Source: Marinoscillum furvescens DSM 4134
GTDB lineage: Bacteria; Bacteroidota; Bacteroidia; Cytophagales; Cyclobacteriaceae
DNA: 36,067 nucleotides
Assembly: GCF_003386095.1 (NCBI RefSeq)
Contig: NZ_QREG01000037.1
Location: 1 to 36,067, forward strand
Reading direction: 5' to 3'
The translations under genes and the position numbers were made by a program. The notes under the pieces are model-generated. The model had not been told where the DNA came from. It did not search any database and saw only the letters and a program-made list of their open reading frames with translations. This document shows positions 17,310-26,136 of this stretch, one piece after another; within the stretch, counting starts at the first letter, position 1, and each line of letters opens with the position of its first letter.

Positions 17310-17341
17310 AAGGTGAGTCATTTGGCTCACCTTTATTTTTT
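17310..17341 (+). terminator. Rho-independent terminator after mscS
   Basis: AAGGTGAG and CTCACCTT form an 8-bp stem with an 8-nt loop, followed by TATTTTTTT on the plus strand. Confidence 0.88.
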
Positions 17342-17373
17342 TGGTCGAGTTACAAATGTTTTAACTTCATCCT

Positions 17374-18081
17374 ATGAAACAAATTGCTATAGCCTTTCTA
17401 CTGATTTTGACAGCATTCACTACCCTGGCGCAGGGAGATTACGCCGTACTGGCCTCTACTGATACACTCTATGGCAAAGTCACGCTATTAATGCCCGAAA
17501 ACACGACCGAACGCATCACCCTCACTACAGAGGAGCAGGAATATACCTTTGCTGCCAACCAACTGCTGGAAGTCAAAAAAGATGATGATTACTACAAAGG
17601 CGTACGGTTTGGAGACAAATACCGCCTCATGAAAAGGCTCACAAAAGGCTACCTCACTCTTTTTGAATACAGGTACGACGACAGTTTTCACTTTGGTGCC
17701 CAATACCTCCTCAAAGCCAATGGAGATGGCATGGAAGTTCCCAACATAGCCTTTAGGTCCAATATGAGTAAGTTTTTAGAAACCGAATGCCCCGGTTTTG
17801 CGCAGAAAGTAGCAAATAAAGCTTACAAACGCTCCGAGGTGGTCCAACTGGTGAAAGACTTCAACAACTCCTGCACAGACAGACAGCCTACCCCGTTGGA
17901 TCCAGCAAAATCAAATGATTCACTTTATGACCTGGCTACCTTACTGGTGGACATTCAAAAGCGTCAAGCCTCTGGTGAGAAAATACCTGCCTATATGATC
18001 CAGGCACTGGAATCCTATGCTGATCAAGACGTCAACAAAGCTTTAAAAGGCCTAATAGACAACCTGAAAACGAGCAGATAA
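17374..18081 (+). CDS. Exported protein, unknown
   Basis: The 235-residue product has a signal peptide (MKQIAIAFLLILTAFTTLAQ). The following sequence is beta-rich (DYAVLASTDTLYGKVTLL, EEQEYTFAANQLLEVKKD), of a type often seen in periplasmic or surface proteins of Bacteroidota, with a helical C-terminus. I do not recognise a named domain. Its stop lies 1 bp before pxpA, so it is probably transcribed with the 5-oxoprolinase genes, although a role with them is not evident. Confidence 0.75.
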   Translation: MKQIAIAFLLILTAFTTLAQGDYAVLASTDTLYGKVTLLMPENTTERITLTTEEQEYTFAANQLLEVKKDDDYYKGVRFGDKYRLMKRLTKGYLTLFEYRYDDSFHFGAQYLLKANGDGMEVPNIAFRSNMSKFLETECPGFAQKVANKAYKRSEVVQLVKDFNNSCTDRQPTPLDPAKSNDSLYDLATLLVDIQKRQASGEKIPAYMIQALESYADQDVNKALKGLIDNLKTSR

Positions 18082-18082
18082 G

Positions 18083-18790
18083 ATGTGGCTGATCAACAGC
18101 GATGTGGGCGAAGGCACTGGTAATGACATAGCTTTAATGCCGCATTTGGACCTATGTAGCATAGCCTGTGGAGGACATATAGGTGATGAAAACAGCATTC
18201 GGTCTACTATCCGTCTGGCTGTGAAACATGGTGTAAAGATAGGAGCTCACCCCTCCTACCCTGATCCTGAAAACTTTGGACGTAAGTCTCTTGACATTTC
18301 GAAAAGTGAGCTGGAAGCCTCCTTAAACGAACAATTGCAACAAATCGCCAAAGTATGCCAGGAGGAAAACACATCCCTTCACCATATCAAAGCGCACGGA
18401 GCGCTGTACCATGATATCTCCAATGATTTGGATATTGCCAGACTCTTCCTAAACAGCACCAAAGTGTATAGTACAAGCGTACTTTTACTCCCGCCGGTGG
18501 GTCATGGTATTGCTTTAGCAAAAGCTACAAACCGTGCTGTCATGATTGAAGCTTTCGCAGATCGGCGCTATGATGCCTCTGGCAATCTACTGGCACGGTC
18601 GATGGCCGGTGCCGTGATCAGCTCTGCACAGGATGCCCTTCAGCAAATAGAGCAAATCGCCTTGACGCGCACAGTAACAGCGAATACAGGCGAAGAAATC
18701 CCAATGACTGGAGAAACATTTTGTGTACATGGAGACAATCCAGCCTGTGTGGCTATCGCAAAGCATCTACACCAGACCAAATATGGATAA
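18083..18790 (+). CDS. pxpA: 5-oxoprolinase subunit A (LamB/YcsF family)
   Basis: PxpA with PxpB and PxpC hydrolyses 5-oxoproline (pyroglutamate) to glutamate using ATP, clearing a damage product of glutamine and glutamate. The 235-residue sequence has the family signatures LINSDVGEGTGND, IACGGHIGDENSI, IGAHPSYPDPENFGRKSL and HIKAHGALYHDIS. The three subunit genes are contiguous and overlap, as is usual. Confidence 0.94.
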   Translation: MWLINSDVGEGTGNDIALMPHLDLCSIACGGHIGDENSIRSTIRLAVKHGVKIGAHPSYPDPENFGRKSLDISKSELEASLNEQLQQIAKVCQEENTSLHHIKAHGALYHDISNDLDIARLFLNSTKVYSTSVLLLPPVGHGIALAKATNRAVMIEAFADRRYDASGNLLARSMAGAVISSAQDALQQIEQIALTRTVTANTGEEIPMTGETFCVHGDNPACVAIAKHLHQTKYG

Positions 18791-19505
18791 ACTGTCTTTT
18801 CATTCGCTAAACGCTGATACGCTACTGATACAATGGAATAGCAGTGTGGACCAAAACTTGCTGTATGAGATCGTCCATACTGAAAATGCGATCCACGAGA
18901 ACCTTTCGGATGTTGTATTGGAAACCTACCCCGCCTATACCAGTATAGCCGTGCATTACAACCCGCAGCGCATTGCAGCGAATGCATTGGCCAAGGCCAT
19001 CACATCCTGCCTTGCAGCACCCAAACGCCCCATGACCTTTTCCGAATGGCAACTTCCCGTTTGTTATGACTCCACTTTTGCTTCAGATTTGGAGCCTCTG
19101 GCTAAAGCCAAAAACCTAACGCCCGAAACCCTCATCCAAAAGCATAGTGAACCCACATATCTGGTGCACTTTATAGGTTTTTTACCCGGATTCCTGTATT
19201 TGGGCGGCCTGCCTGACACTTTGCATCATCCCCGCAAAGCCACCCCGGACCGGGCTATAGCCTCAGGCGCAGTAGCGATCGGCGGAAGCCAAACAGGAAT
19301 ATACCCCATGGAATCACCTGGCGGATGGCATGTTATTGGCAATTGCCCCATATCCTTTTTCAATCCTCAAGGGAAACCTCCTTGTCGTATTCGACCCGGT
19401 GATCGCGTACGCTTTCAGGCTATTTCTGTAGAAACACATCGCAAACTGGCTCGTGAGAAAAACGATGTACTAAATCCAATAGACACTTTCCAATGGGACA
19501 GCTAA
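18783..19505 (+). CDS. pxpB: 5-oxoprolinase subunit B (KipI-like)
   Basis: I start at ATG 18783, which overlaps the pxpA stop by 8 bp and gives MDKLSFHSLNADTLLIQW; a longer reading from 18723 would lie within pxpA. The 240-residue product has the KipI/AHS1 hallmarks VHFIGFLPGFLYLGGLP, SGAVAIGGSQTGIYPMESPGGW and HVIGNCPISFF. It forms the oxoprolinase complex with PxpC and PxpA. Confidence 0.93.
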   Translation: MDKLSFHSLNADTLLIQWNSSVDQNLLYEIVHTENAIHENLSDVVLETYPAYTSIAVHYNPQRIAANALAKAITSCLAAPKRPMTFSEWQLPVCYDSTFASDLEPLAKAKNLTPETLIQKHSEPTYLVHFIGFLPGFLYLGGLPDTLHHPRKATPDRAIASGAVAIGGSQTGIYPMESPGGWHVIGNCPISFFNPQGKPPCRIRPGDRVRFQAISVETHRKLAREKNDVLNPIDTFQWDS

Positions 19506-20341
19506 TCATCCAAAAACCAGGATTATTTACCTCCATTCAAGACGCAGGGAGGTATGGATACCGGCGCTATGGCGTACCGCTTTCGGGTATGATGGACACT
19601 TACCATGGTCGATTGGCCAATATGCTGGTAAACAACCCTACCGACAGTGCGGTACTGGAAATCACACAATCAGGCCCCACCATACAAGTGATCGGGGCTA
19701 CGGTGGCAGCTATATCCGGAGCAGACCTGTCTGCCTGCCTGGATGACCAACCGATCTCGCTCAACTCCGCTTTTTTGATAAAATCAGGCCAAAAACTACG
19801 GTTTGGCGCACCCAGATACGGAGTCCGTACTTACCTGGCTGTACGTGGAGGCTTTCGAGCGGACGTCATCATGAACAGCAGGTCTATGTTCGCTCCTATC
19901 ACCTCAAAAAACATGCTCCAGGCCGGAGATATAATTGAGTTTGACGACACCAGGTCTACTGAAGCACACCATGCCTCGGTCAGTTCACCTGAATCTTTTT
20001 TTACTACCGCAGAACTGCTAGCCACACCAGGCCCAGAGTTTGACATGCTGACCACTTCTATGCGCAATCAGCTTCTGAAAGCAGTCTGGACCATCAGTTC
20101 GCACAACAGGATGGGCTACCAGCTCAATGCCGAACTGTCTGCGAACCACCTCAGCATAACTACCGCCCCTGTCACGCCAGGCACGGTGCAGCTCACGCCC
20201 TCCGGCAGCCTACTGGTATTGGCTAGAGACGCTCAGGTGACTGGAGGGTACCCCAGGGTGCTGCAACTCTGCGAGGAATGTCAAAACCAGCTGGCTCAGA
20301 AAACCAGCAATCAGCAGGTGAAAATCACCCTTCAGAACTGA
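19493..20341 (+). CDS. pxpC: 5-oxoprolinase subunit C (KipA-like, biotin-dependent carboxylase-like domain)
   Basis: The 282-residue product starts 13 bp before the pxpB stop. Family signatures are GLFTSIQDAGRYGYRRYGVP, SGMMDTYHGRLANMLV and VLEITQSGPTI, with a C-terminal LTPSGSLLVLARDAQVTGGYPRV block. The order A-B-C with short overlaps shows one operon. No oxoproline transporter gene is adjacent. Confidence 0.93.
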   Translation: MGQLIIQKPGLFTSIQDAGRYGYRRYGVPLSGMMDTYHGRLANMLVNNPTDSAVLEITQSGPTIQVIGATVAAISGADLSACLDDQPISLNSAFLIKSGQKLRFGAPRYGVRTYLAVRGGFRADVIMNSRSMFAPITSKNMLQAGDIIEFDDTRSTEAHHASVSSPESFFTTAELLATPGPEFDMLTTSMRNQLLKAVWTISSHNRMGYQLNAELSANHLSITTAPVTPGTVQLTPSGSLLVLARDAQVTGGYPRVLQLCEECQNQLAQKTSNQQVKITLQN

Positions 20342-20427
20342 ACCAAACCCGCACCGACAACCACAAACCAACCTCGACGTGGAGACAATATTTTCAAATC
20401 GATAGAAATTAGTCAGGGTTTCCCCTT

Positions 20428-20435
20428 TAGTTTTG
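20428..20435 (+). promoter_or_regulatory. Possible -7 box directly before the Dph6-like start
   Basis: TAGTTTTG is an exact TAnnTTTG match with only GCCC between it and the ATG at 20440, so a transcript from it would have almost no leader. No -33 TTTG is evident. Confidence 0.4.
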
Positions 20436-20439
20436 GCCC

Positions 20440-21134
20440 ATGCCAAAGACCTATTTCAATTGGAGCAGCGGAAAAGATTCAGCAATGGCACTGCACCATC
20501 TTACTACCACTCCATTATACCCTGAAGTACTACTTACTACTGTAAACAGTCACTTTGAGCGTGTTACGATGCATGGCCTGCGTATAGAGCTACTGGAGCT
20601 TCAAGCACAGAAAATAGGACTGCCACTAGAAAAAGTACTGCTTCCCGAAAACGCTTCTATGGAGAGCTACGAACACGTGTGGAATGGTAAACTTGACAAC
20701 CTGAAAAGCAGAGGGTTTACTGATACCATTTTTGGAGATATTTTCCTCGAAGACCTCAAGGATTATCGTCAGCAACAGCTAGCGCCTTTCCAGATCACCC
20801 CTCATTTTCCTTTATGGGAAAAGACACTCAGGCCCTAATGCATCAATTTTTCAATATGGGGTTTAGAGCAGTAGTAGTGAGCGCCAGCAATCAGTACTTT
20901 GATGAGTCATTTGTAGGCGCCGAACTCACGCCACAGCTCATAGCAGACTTACCAAAAGACGTAGATCCTTGTGGTGAAAATGGTGAATTTCACACCTTTT
21001 GTTTCGATGGCCCAATTTTCCATGAGCCCATTAAGTTTACTATAGGTGAGAAAAGCTACAGGGAATACCCAGCTCCTACTACTGAAGGTCAGGTAGGTTT
21101 TTGGTTTTGTGACCTACTACCTCATGACGAATGA
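20440..21134 (+). pseudogene. Dph6-like ATP pyrophosphatase, interrupted by a frameshift
   Basis: Two overlapping frames together make one protein of about 231 residues of the diphthine-ammonia-ligase/MJ0570 PP-loop family. Frame one (20440-20838) holds the PP-loop YFNWSSGKDSAMAL and HGLRIELLELQAQKIGLP, and reaches FPLWEK before running into TLRP and a stop. Frame two (open at 20814-21134) continues the family sequence with KDTQALMHQFFNMGFRAVVVSAS and VDPCGENGEFHTFCFDGP. The switch occurs at TGGGAAAAGAC near 20815-20825. One missing A in the A run, or a -1 ribosomal slip, would restore LWEKDTQAL. Sequencing error, recent mutation or programmed frameshift are all possible. Bacterial members have no known diphthamide role. 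Confidence 0.85.
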
Positions 21135-21532
21135 TCCGCTACAATCACCCATCGACCTTCCTTTTGTTGAAAAACCACCGAAAAATGACCGAAAACAGGC
21201 TCTTTTCGCCACAGTGACCACTTTCCGATCATCAACCAACTTTGTTTTGACAACAAGCGGACCTCCAAAATATCAAAAGTAAGGGTACCCATCTCCTCTT
21301 GGCCAGGGTAGTTTTTCTGATAGTTTTGCAAGGTTGCTTCCCACCCATAGGTGACTCCACTTTGCCCTACAAAAACCAAAGAATCTGACTTCCAATATCC
21401 CTGCATAAAGCAGGTAATATCTCCAGAATTCCAGCAATCTTCTTGCTCTTTCAGAATTTTCCGAATCTCTTGCTCCTGCGCCATTGCAGGCACTGCCACC
21501 ATGAACAATAAGCAATACCATAGATTTTTCAT
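21122..21532 (-). CDS. Exported SnoaL/NTF2-like (DUF4440-type) protein
   Basis: The ATG at 21532 gives the signal peptide MKNLWYCLLFMVAVPAMAQ. The remaining 117 residues fit the NTF2-like fold (EIRKILKEQEDCWNSGDITCFMQGYW, later GHFSVVFQQKEGRWVIVADHSS). Such domains bind or convert small molecules, but no substrate can be named. It starts 1 bp after the helicase stop and overlaps the convergent Dph6-like gene by 13 bp. Confidence 0.78.
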   Translation of the reverse strand: MKNLWYCLLFMVAVPAMAQEQEIRKILKEQEDCWNSGDITCFMQGYWKSDSLVFVGQSGVTYGWEATLQNYQKNYPGQEEMGTLTFDILEVRLLSKQSWLMIGKWSLWRKEPVFGHFSVVFQQKEGRWVIVADHSS

Positions 21533-21533
21533 A

Positions 21534-23435
21534 TCAGGAATATAAATATTCAAAAGCACTACTATACGCCTGGCGTGCCTGAAAATCCTGAATCATCTCA
21601 TCAAAAAATACATTAGTGCTCAGGGTTGCAGAGTCTCCTATCATTACGAGCAAATGTCTGGCGCGAGTCATAGCCACATTCATTCGCCGCTCATCAGCTA
21701 AAAATCCGATTTCACCGTTAGGATTACTTCGGGTAAGCGAAATCATCATAATGTCTCGCTCCTGTCCCTGAAACGCATCAACTGAATTGATAGAGATTCT
21801 TTTTAGCAACTGATCCTCCCACCCTTTCTCTGCCAAATACTTCCGCAAAAGCTCAGACTGGGCCTTGTAAGGAGCGATCACGCCTATTGTCACACGCTGA
21901 CGGTCCTCGTCAGCCAGGCCCTGGAGCGTCTGTTCCAGGCGCTGAAGGACAAAATGAGCTTCTTCTTCATTGTAGGTAGAGAGCGTTTCGGGATTTAGCT
22001 TTTCATCAAACCCACATCCCGCAGTATCCACAAATTCTACCTGCCTGTCATACATTGCCCGGCGTTGAGCAATGAGAGCTGCACTCTTCAGTTTTCCTTT
22101 ATAAAATTTCTTGTTTGAAAAATGCATAATGGCATCATGCATCCGATACTGCGTATCCAGCATGACATCCGCATCATAAGTCATTATGGCTCGCTCAAAG
22201 AGCGTTTGAGCCAACCCCTCCTGGGCAGCCTCTCGGGATTTTACCGTGGGTGGTAGCTGCCAGTGATCCCCCGCCATCACTACTCGGTGTGCTTTCATCA
22301 CAGGTATCCACGAAGCTGGCTCTAGTGCCTGAGAAGCCTCGTCTATAAACAAAGTCTTATAAGACCTTTTGAAGATGTAATTATGGTTGGCACCCACCAG
22401 TGTACAAGCAATTACCTCGGCCTTGTTTAGCTCATCCTGGATCATATGATCCTCAAGCATACGCACATCATCACGCAAATTGCGAGCTTCATCCAGCAGC
22501 ATTTTTCGCTGTTCGCGTTCTGCTCGGCCAAAATTGCGCTTGTACTTTCTACCGAGCGAACGATACTCCTCAGCCTTGCGGCGCAAGTCCTTCAGCATTT
22601 TAGCATCAGCATGCTCTGCCAACCTGGCATCCAGCGTGGTACTCACCACCTCCTCTGTGACTCGCGCAGGGTGCCCCATACGCAGCACTCTGATTCCTTG
22701 CTGTGTTAGTTTTTCTGCCAGCAAGTCTACGGCAGCATTGCTTGCTGCGGCTACCATCACCTGTTTTTCTTCAGATACGGTATCCTTGATGGCTTCTACC
22801 AGTGTAGTGGTCTTGCCTGTACCTGGAGGCCCATGCACCAGTGCGAGATCTTTGGCAGACCGTATAAGCGAAAGCGCCCTGTTCTGACTTTTATTTAGAG
22901 CCGGATGATCATAGTCGTACCCTTTGCCAAATGATGGAGCTTGCTTGCCCAGTAAAATCGTTGCTAGCTCTTTGAGTCTCCCTTCTCGTACTTCAGCCAT
23001 TCGTCGCATGGCTTTTTCCATTTCATCATAAGTGCTTTCATCAAACAGCAAATCCACTCCAAGCCTGCCTTCATCCATCCAGTCTGGTGGATCCTCACGG
23101 TTGAGCACCATTGTCATATAGCGCTCGTTTACTTTGCTCACTATCCCTGAGGCACTCAGCTTTTTCTTAGGATCGTTTAAAAAGAGGCTTACCGATGCTC
23201 CTACCTGAAAAAAATGACGCTTGTCGACATCTATGGTGCGTTCTATCTGTACCACCCACTTTTCTCCTGTACCCAAATATGACCGGCCAGGAGTCACAGG
23301 ATACCACGTCACACCTTCCTTTTTCCGATCTTCCAATGATCGATTGCGAATTTTACTTTCGTATTGCTTTCGATCTTCTTCCCGCTCCTTGCGCAGTAGC
23401 TGCAAAAGGTGTAGGAAATGCTCAGAATGATTCAT
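21534..23435 (-). CDS. SF1 DNA/RNA helicase, IGHMBP2/SMUBP-2-like
   Basis: The 633-residue helicase of the UPF1-like SF1B group has an N-terminal beta-barrel region (about 40-140), then Walker A LVHGPPGTGKTTTLVEAI (about 195-212) with the conserved PPGTGKTTT, ACTLVGANHNYIF, Walker B LFIDEASQALEP (about 363), MAGDHWQLPPTV, LDTQYRMHDAIMHF, VDAFQGQERDIMMISLTRSN and NVAMTRARHLLVMIGD. All SF1 motifs are present, so it should be active. It likely acts 5' to 3' on nucleic acid; the cellular role is unknown. It begins 1 bp after the TerB-like gene, implying co-transcription. Confidence 0.92.
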   Translation of the reverse strand: MNHSEHFLHLLQLLRKEREEDRKQYESKIRNRSLEDRKKEGVTWYPVTPGRSYLGTGEKWVVQIERTIDVDKRHFFQVGASVSLFLNDPKKKLSASGIVSKVNERYMTMVLNREDPPDWMDEGRLGVDLLFDESTYDEMEKAMRRMAEVREGRLKELATILLGKQAPSFGKGYDYDHPALNKSQNRALSLIRSAKDLALVHGPPGTGKTTTLVEAIKDTVSEEKQVMVAAASNAAVDLLAEKLTQQGIRVLRMGHPARVTEEVVSTTLDARLAEHADAKMLKDLRRKAEEYRSLGRKYKRNFGRAEREQRKMLLDEARNLRDDVRMLEDHMIQDELNKAEVIACTLVGANHNYIFKRSYKTLFIDEASQALEPASWIPVMKAHRVVMAGDHWQLPPTVKSREAAQEGLAQTLFERAIMTYDADVMLDTQYRMHDAIMHFSNKKFYKGKLKSAALIAQRRAMYDRQVEFVDTAGCGFDEKLNPETLSTYNEEEAHFVLQRLEQTLQGLADEDRQRVTIGVIAPYKAQSELLRKYLAEKGWEDQLLKRISINSVDAFQGQERDIMMISLTRSNPNGEIGFLADERRMNVAMTRARHLLVMIGDSATLSTNVFFDEMIQDFQARQAYSSAFEYLYS

Positions 23436-23436
23436 G

Positions 23437-23832
23437 TTATTTTTTCAAATACTGCTGAATGGTAGACTTCAGAGCAGCCTTGTCAGTAGATATGTCCGGG
23501 TCACTGTAGATTTTCATCATCAGCTCCACCAGCGCTTCTTCGCGATAGCCTAGCTTACTGGCTAGTTTGGCACAGAAGCGAATTTCTTCTTTGTATAAAC
23601 GCCCATCTATTTTCATCAAACGAACGATATTATAAATGTATTCATAGCGCTCATCATCTGTGAGCCTGGACAGGTCTTCGATGAGTGTAGGGTCCTCAAA
23701 GCACCTGCTGATTTCGTCAGAGGACATACCATTAGCCTCTCCGATTTGTTTGATCAAGTCAATTTCATCTTGAACAATTACACCATCTACCTTGGCAAGC
23801 TGTACCAGGAGATTGAGATGTGTACGAGTCAT
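23437..23832 (-). CDS. TerB-like protein
   Basis: The 131-residue all-helical protein has the duplicated TerB pattern LAKVDGVIVQDEIDLI and LMKIDGRLYKEEIRFC, in which acidic residues bind divalent metal. TerB-fold proteins occur in tellurite-resistance and other stress systems, but many are housekeeping proteins in Bacteroidota. No other ter genes are near. It is the first gene of an operon with the SF1 helicase and the SnoaL-like protein. Confidence 0.82.
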   Translation of the reverse strand: MTRTHLNLLVQLAKVDGVIVQDEIDLIKQIGEANGMSSDEISRCFEDPTLIEDLSRLTDDERYEYIYNIVRLMKIDGRLYKEEIRFCAKLASKLGYREEALVELMMKIYSDPDISTDKAALKSTIQQYLKK

Positions 23833-23949
23833 ATTTGTAGAACCTGATGCGATAATGTTTGGCTTTTATGGCTACTCTGAAAATAATTTTTAAACTTAAG
23901 CCAAAAACCAGTGACGAACAAAAAATTTGTTTGTACCCCTCACTAGCTC

Positions 23950-24552
23950 ATGAATTATCTCGCTCATTTATACCTTTCAGGATCAGACCCAGATATCACT
24001 ATAGGCAATTTTATCGGTGACTTTGTGAAGGGCAAAGCTTTTGAGCGTTTCGACCCAAAAATTCAAACGGGCGTATTGCTGCACCGCACCATAGATGAAT
24101 ATACCGATAGTCACCCGGTGGTGATGCAAAGCAAAGAACGCCTCAGGCCCAATTATCGACACTACGCTCCGGTTATCGTTGATATATTTTATGACCACTT
24201 TTTGGCCGCAAAATGGAACGACTTTCATCACGAGCCTCTCCTTCAGTTTACGGAGCGCTTCTTTGATCTAACGAGCGATTATGCTCACATCATACCTGAC
24301 AAGGCCCGACAGATGCTGGCGTATATGAAGCGAGACAACTGGCTATATCATTACCAGCACCTACGGGGAATCCAGCAGGTGTTGAATGGTATGTCCAGAC
24401 GCACTACTTTTGACTCGCACATGGAGCTGGCTCTCGCAGACCTCAAAGAAGATTATGAGGCCTATGAGCATGAGTTCATGACGTTCTTTCCAGACCTTAA
24501 GCTGTGTGCACATCGCTTTTTAAATGAAAACACCTCACCGGACACCCTTTAA
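23950..24552 (+). CDS. acpH: ACP phosphodiesterase
   Basis: The 200-residue product has the AcpH signatures MNYLAHLYLSG, GNFIGDFVKGKAF, GVLLHRTIDEYTDSHP and DIFYDHFLA, with the His/Asp residues of an HD-type metal site. The enzyme removes phosphopantetheine from acyl carrier protein in the E. coli prototype. The stop is immediately followed by the crcB start codon without a gap. Confidence 0.9.
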   Translation: MNYLAHLYLSGSDPDITIGNFIGDFVKGKAFERFDPKIQTGVLLHRTIDEYTDSHPVVMQSKERLRPNYRHYAPVIVDIFYDHFLAAKWNDFHHEPLLQFTERFFDLTSDYAHIIPDKARQMLAYMKRDNWLYHYQHLRGIQQVLNGMSRRTTFDSHMELALADLKEDYEAYEHEFMTFFPDLKLCAHRFLNENTSPDTL

Positions 24553-24930
24553 ATGAAAGAAATCATCTACGTGGGCATTGGCGGCTTTGCCGGAAGTGCA
24601 GGGCGCTACCTGATTAGTAAGTGGCTACCACCTTTAGGCGCTGCAGGAACCTTTCCATTGGGTACTTTCGCGGTAAACCTCATAGGCAGCCTGTTGATTG
24701 GCTTTTTGGCCGCTATCCTTACAAAACAGTCATCTAATACCCTTCAGCTAATCCTTATCACAGGCTTCTGTGGTGGCTTTACCACCTTCTCCACTTTCTC
24801 TGCGGAGGGCCTCAAACTATTAAGGGCTGGACATACGATTCCTTACTTCACTTATTTGGGGCTAAGCATCACTGGAGGACTCTTCTGCTGTATGATTGGG
24901 TGGTGGATCGCGCAGAAAATTGCAGGCTAA
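24553..24930 (+). CDS. crcB: Fluoride channel Fluc/CrcB
   Basis: The 125-residue protein has four transmembrane helices. The signatures GIGGFAGSAGRYLISKW, FAVNLIGSLLIGFLAA and GFCGGFTTFSTFSAEGLKLL are those of dual-topology fluoride exporters, with the conserved Asn and phenylalanine-box residues. It is a single gene, so probably a homodimer. I see no fluoride riboswitch upstream, as the ATG follows the acpH stop directly. Confidence 0.95.
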   Translation: MKEIIYVGIGGFAGSAGRYLISKWLPPLGAAGTFPLGTFAVNLIGSLLIGFLAAILTKQSSNTLQLILITGFCGGFTTFSTFSAEGLKLLRAGHTIPYFTYLGLSITGGLFCCMIGWWIAQKIAG

Positions 24931-24978
24931 AGAAACAATAAGGCCCTTATTGGTCGTTTATGATGGTAAAGCGGCGCT

Positions 24979-26136
24979 ATGATCAATTACTACGCCATAT
25001 TAGGTATCGCCGAAAATGCCAACCAGTCTGAAATCAAAGCGGCGTTTAAACAAATGGCCGTAAAATATCACCCAGACAAGCATGCCGGGGATACCACTAT
25101 GGAGGAGCGGTTTAAAGAAGTGAATGAAGCCTACCAGGTGCTCTCAAATCCGTTCGAAAAAGCGCGCTATGACCTTCAGTTAAAATACGGGGAACCTAAA
25201 GCTCCAACCTACACCTATCAACCTGCACCCCAACCCCGCAAAACGTACAGTCCACCTCCCATCAATTGGCGTGAAAACTGGGTAGCCACAGGGTATGCAT
25301 TTGCCTTTACCTTCATAGTAGCCACTGTAGTGATGACAGGAATATGGATCAAAAACACAATAGATGCTGCCAAGCTTCAAGAGCTTTTGAGCGAAAGAAG
25401 AGCGCTGTTTGAGCAAGCTCAGCGTGACTATAACCTTGGAAAAATTCAAGAAGCCATCGTATCAATTAACAACCTGGGCACTTTTAGAGAAGGTGAAGAA
25501 GATATGGAAGCCTATAAAACGAACATCTTTGAAAACCTGATCTTTGAGGCCGAAAGCCGCTACAACAGAGGATTATATACGGACGCCATTCCATACTATG
25601 AGCTCATAGAAAACTATGCCCCGCGCAGCCCTCTGCCTGTCAAAGAACACCTCTGCGTATCATACCGGCACACCGACCAATATGATGAGTCCATTAAAAA
25701 AATAAAAGAAATGCTCATTGCCAACTACCGCAAGATGGAAAACTACTTGCTCATGGCACAAATCCATTACTATGACCTGAAAAATAAAGAGGAAGCCAAA
25801 AAATACTACGAAATAGCCAGTGACCTGGCCATAAAAAAATACGAAGCTATTTATGGAGACGCCTACCCATTGATCCTGAGTGGACGCATGCTTCCTGAAA
25901 GCCACTATACCCTGTATACCGAGCTAGCCAATATCTATCTGGAAACCGGCTACCCTGAAAGAGCGATAAAAGCTACTCGCTGGAACATCAATGTGTGGCC
26001 AGACAGTGCTTCAAACTATGCCATTGCGGCTAGAGGGCACGAAAACCTAAAAAATTACAACCTGGCCTGTGCTTTTTGGAAGGAGGCAATGTCCAGAGGT
26101 TTCCCTTCTGAAGCTATGGGCCTGATCTGTGACTAA
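24979..26136 (+). CDS. Membrane-anchored DnaJ-domain protein with TPR repeats
   Basis: The 385-residue product has an N-terminal J domain (about 1-66, with the HPD motif in KYHPDKHAG), which should stimulate a DnaK ATPase. It then has a proline-rich linker (PQPRKTYSPPP) and one transmembrane helix (about 107-125). The remaining ~260 residues are TPR-like (YNRGLYTDAIPYYELIENYAP, ENYLLMAQIHYYDLKNKEEA, YTELANIYLETGYPERAIKA). The cysteine-rich and C-terminal domains of true DnaJ are absent, so it is a class III J protein. Its stop overlaps the convergent thioesterase stop in CTAA. Confidence 0.88.
   Translation: MINYYAILGIAENANQSEIKAAFKQMAVKYHPDKHAGDTTMEERFKEVNEAYQVLSNPFEKARYDLQLKYGEPKAPTYTYQPAPQPRKTYSPPPINWRENWVATGYAFAFTFIVATVVMTGIWIKNTIDAAKLQELLSERRALFEQAQRDYNLGKIQEAIVSINNLGTFREGEEDMEAYKTNIFENLIFEAESRYNRGLYTDAIPYYELIENYAPRSPLPVKEHLCVSYRHTDQYDESIKKIKEMLIANYRKMENYLLMAQIHYYDLKNKEEAKKYYEIASDLAIKKYEAIYGDAYPLILSGRMLPESHYTLYTELANIYLETGYPERAIKATRWNINVWPDSASNYAIAARGHENLKNYNLACAFWKEAMSRGFPSEAMGLICD

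Noticed and set aside
21534-23832. TerB plus helicase as a tellurite-resistance or anti-phage island
   Set aside because: No other ter genes, nuclease, methylase or mobile genes are nearby and the flanks are housekeeping. It is kept only as a low-interest association.
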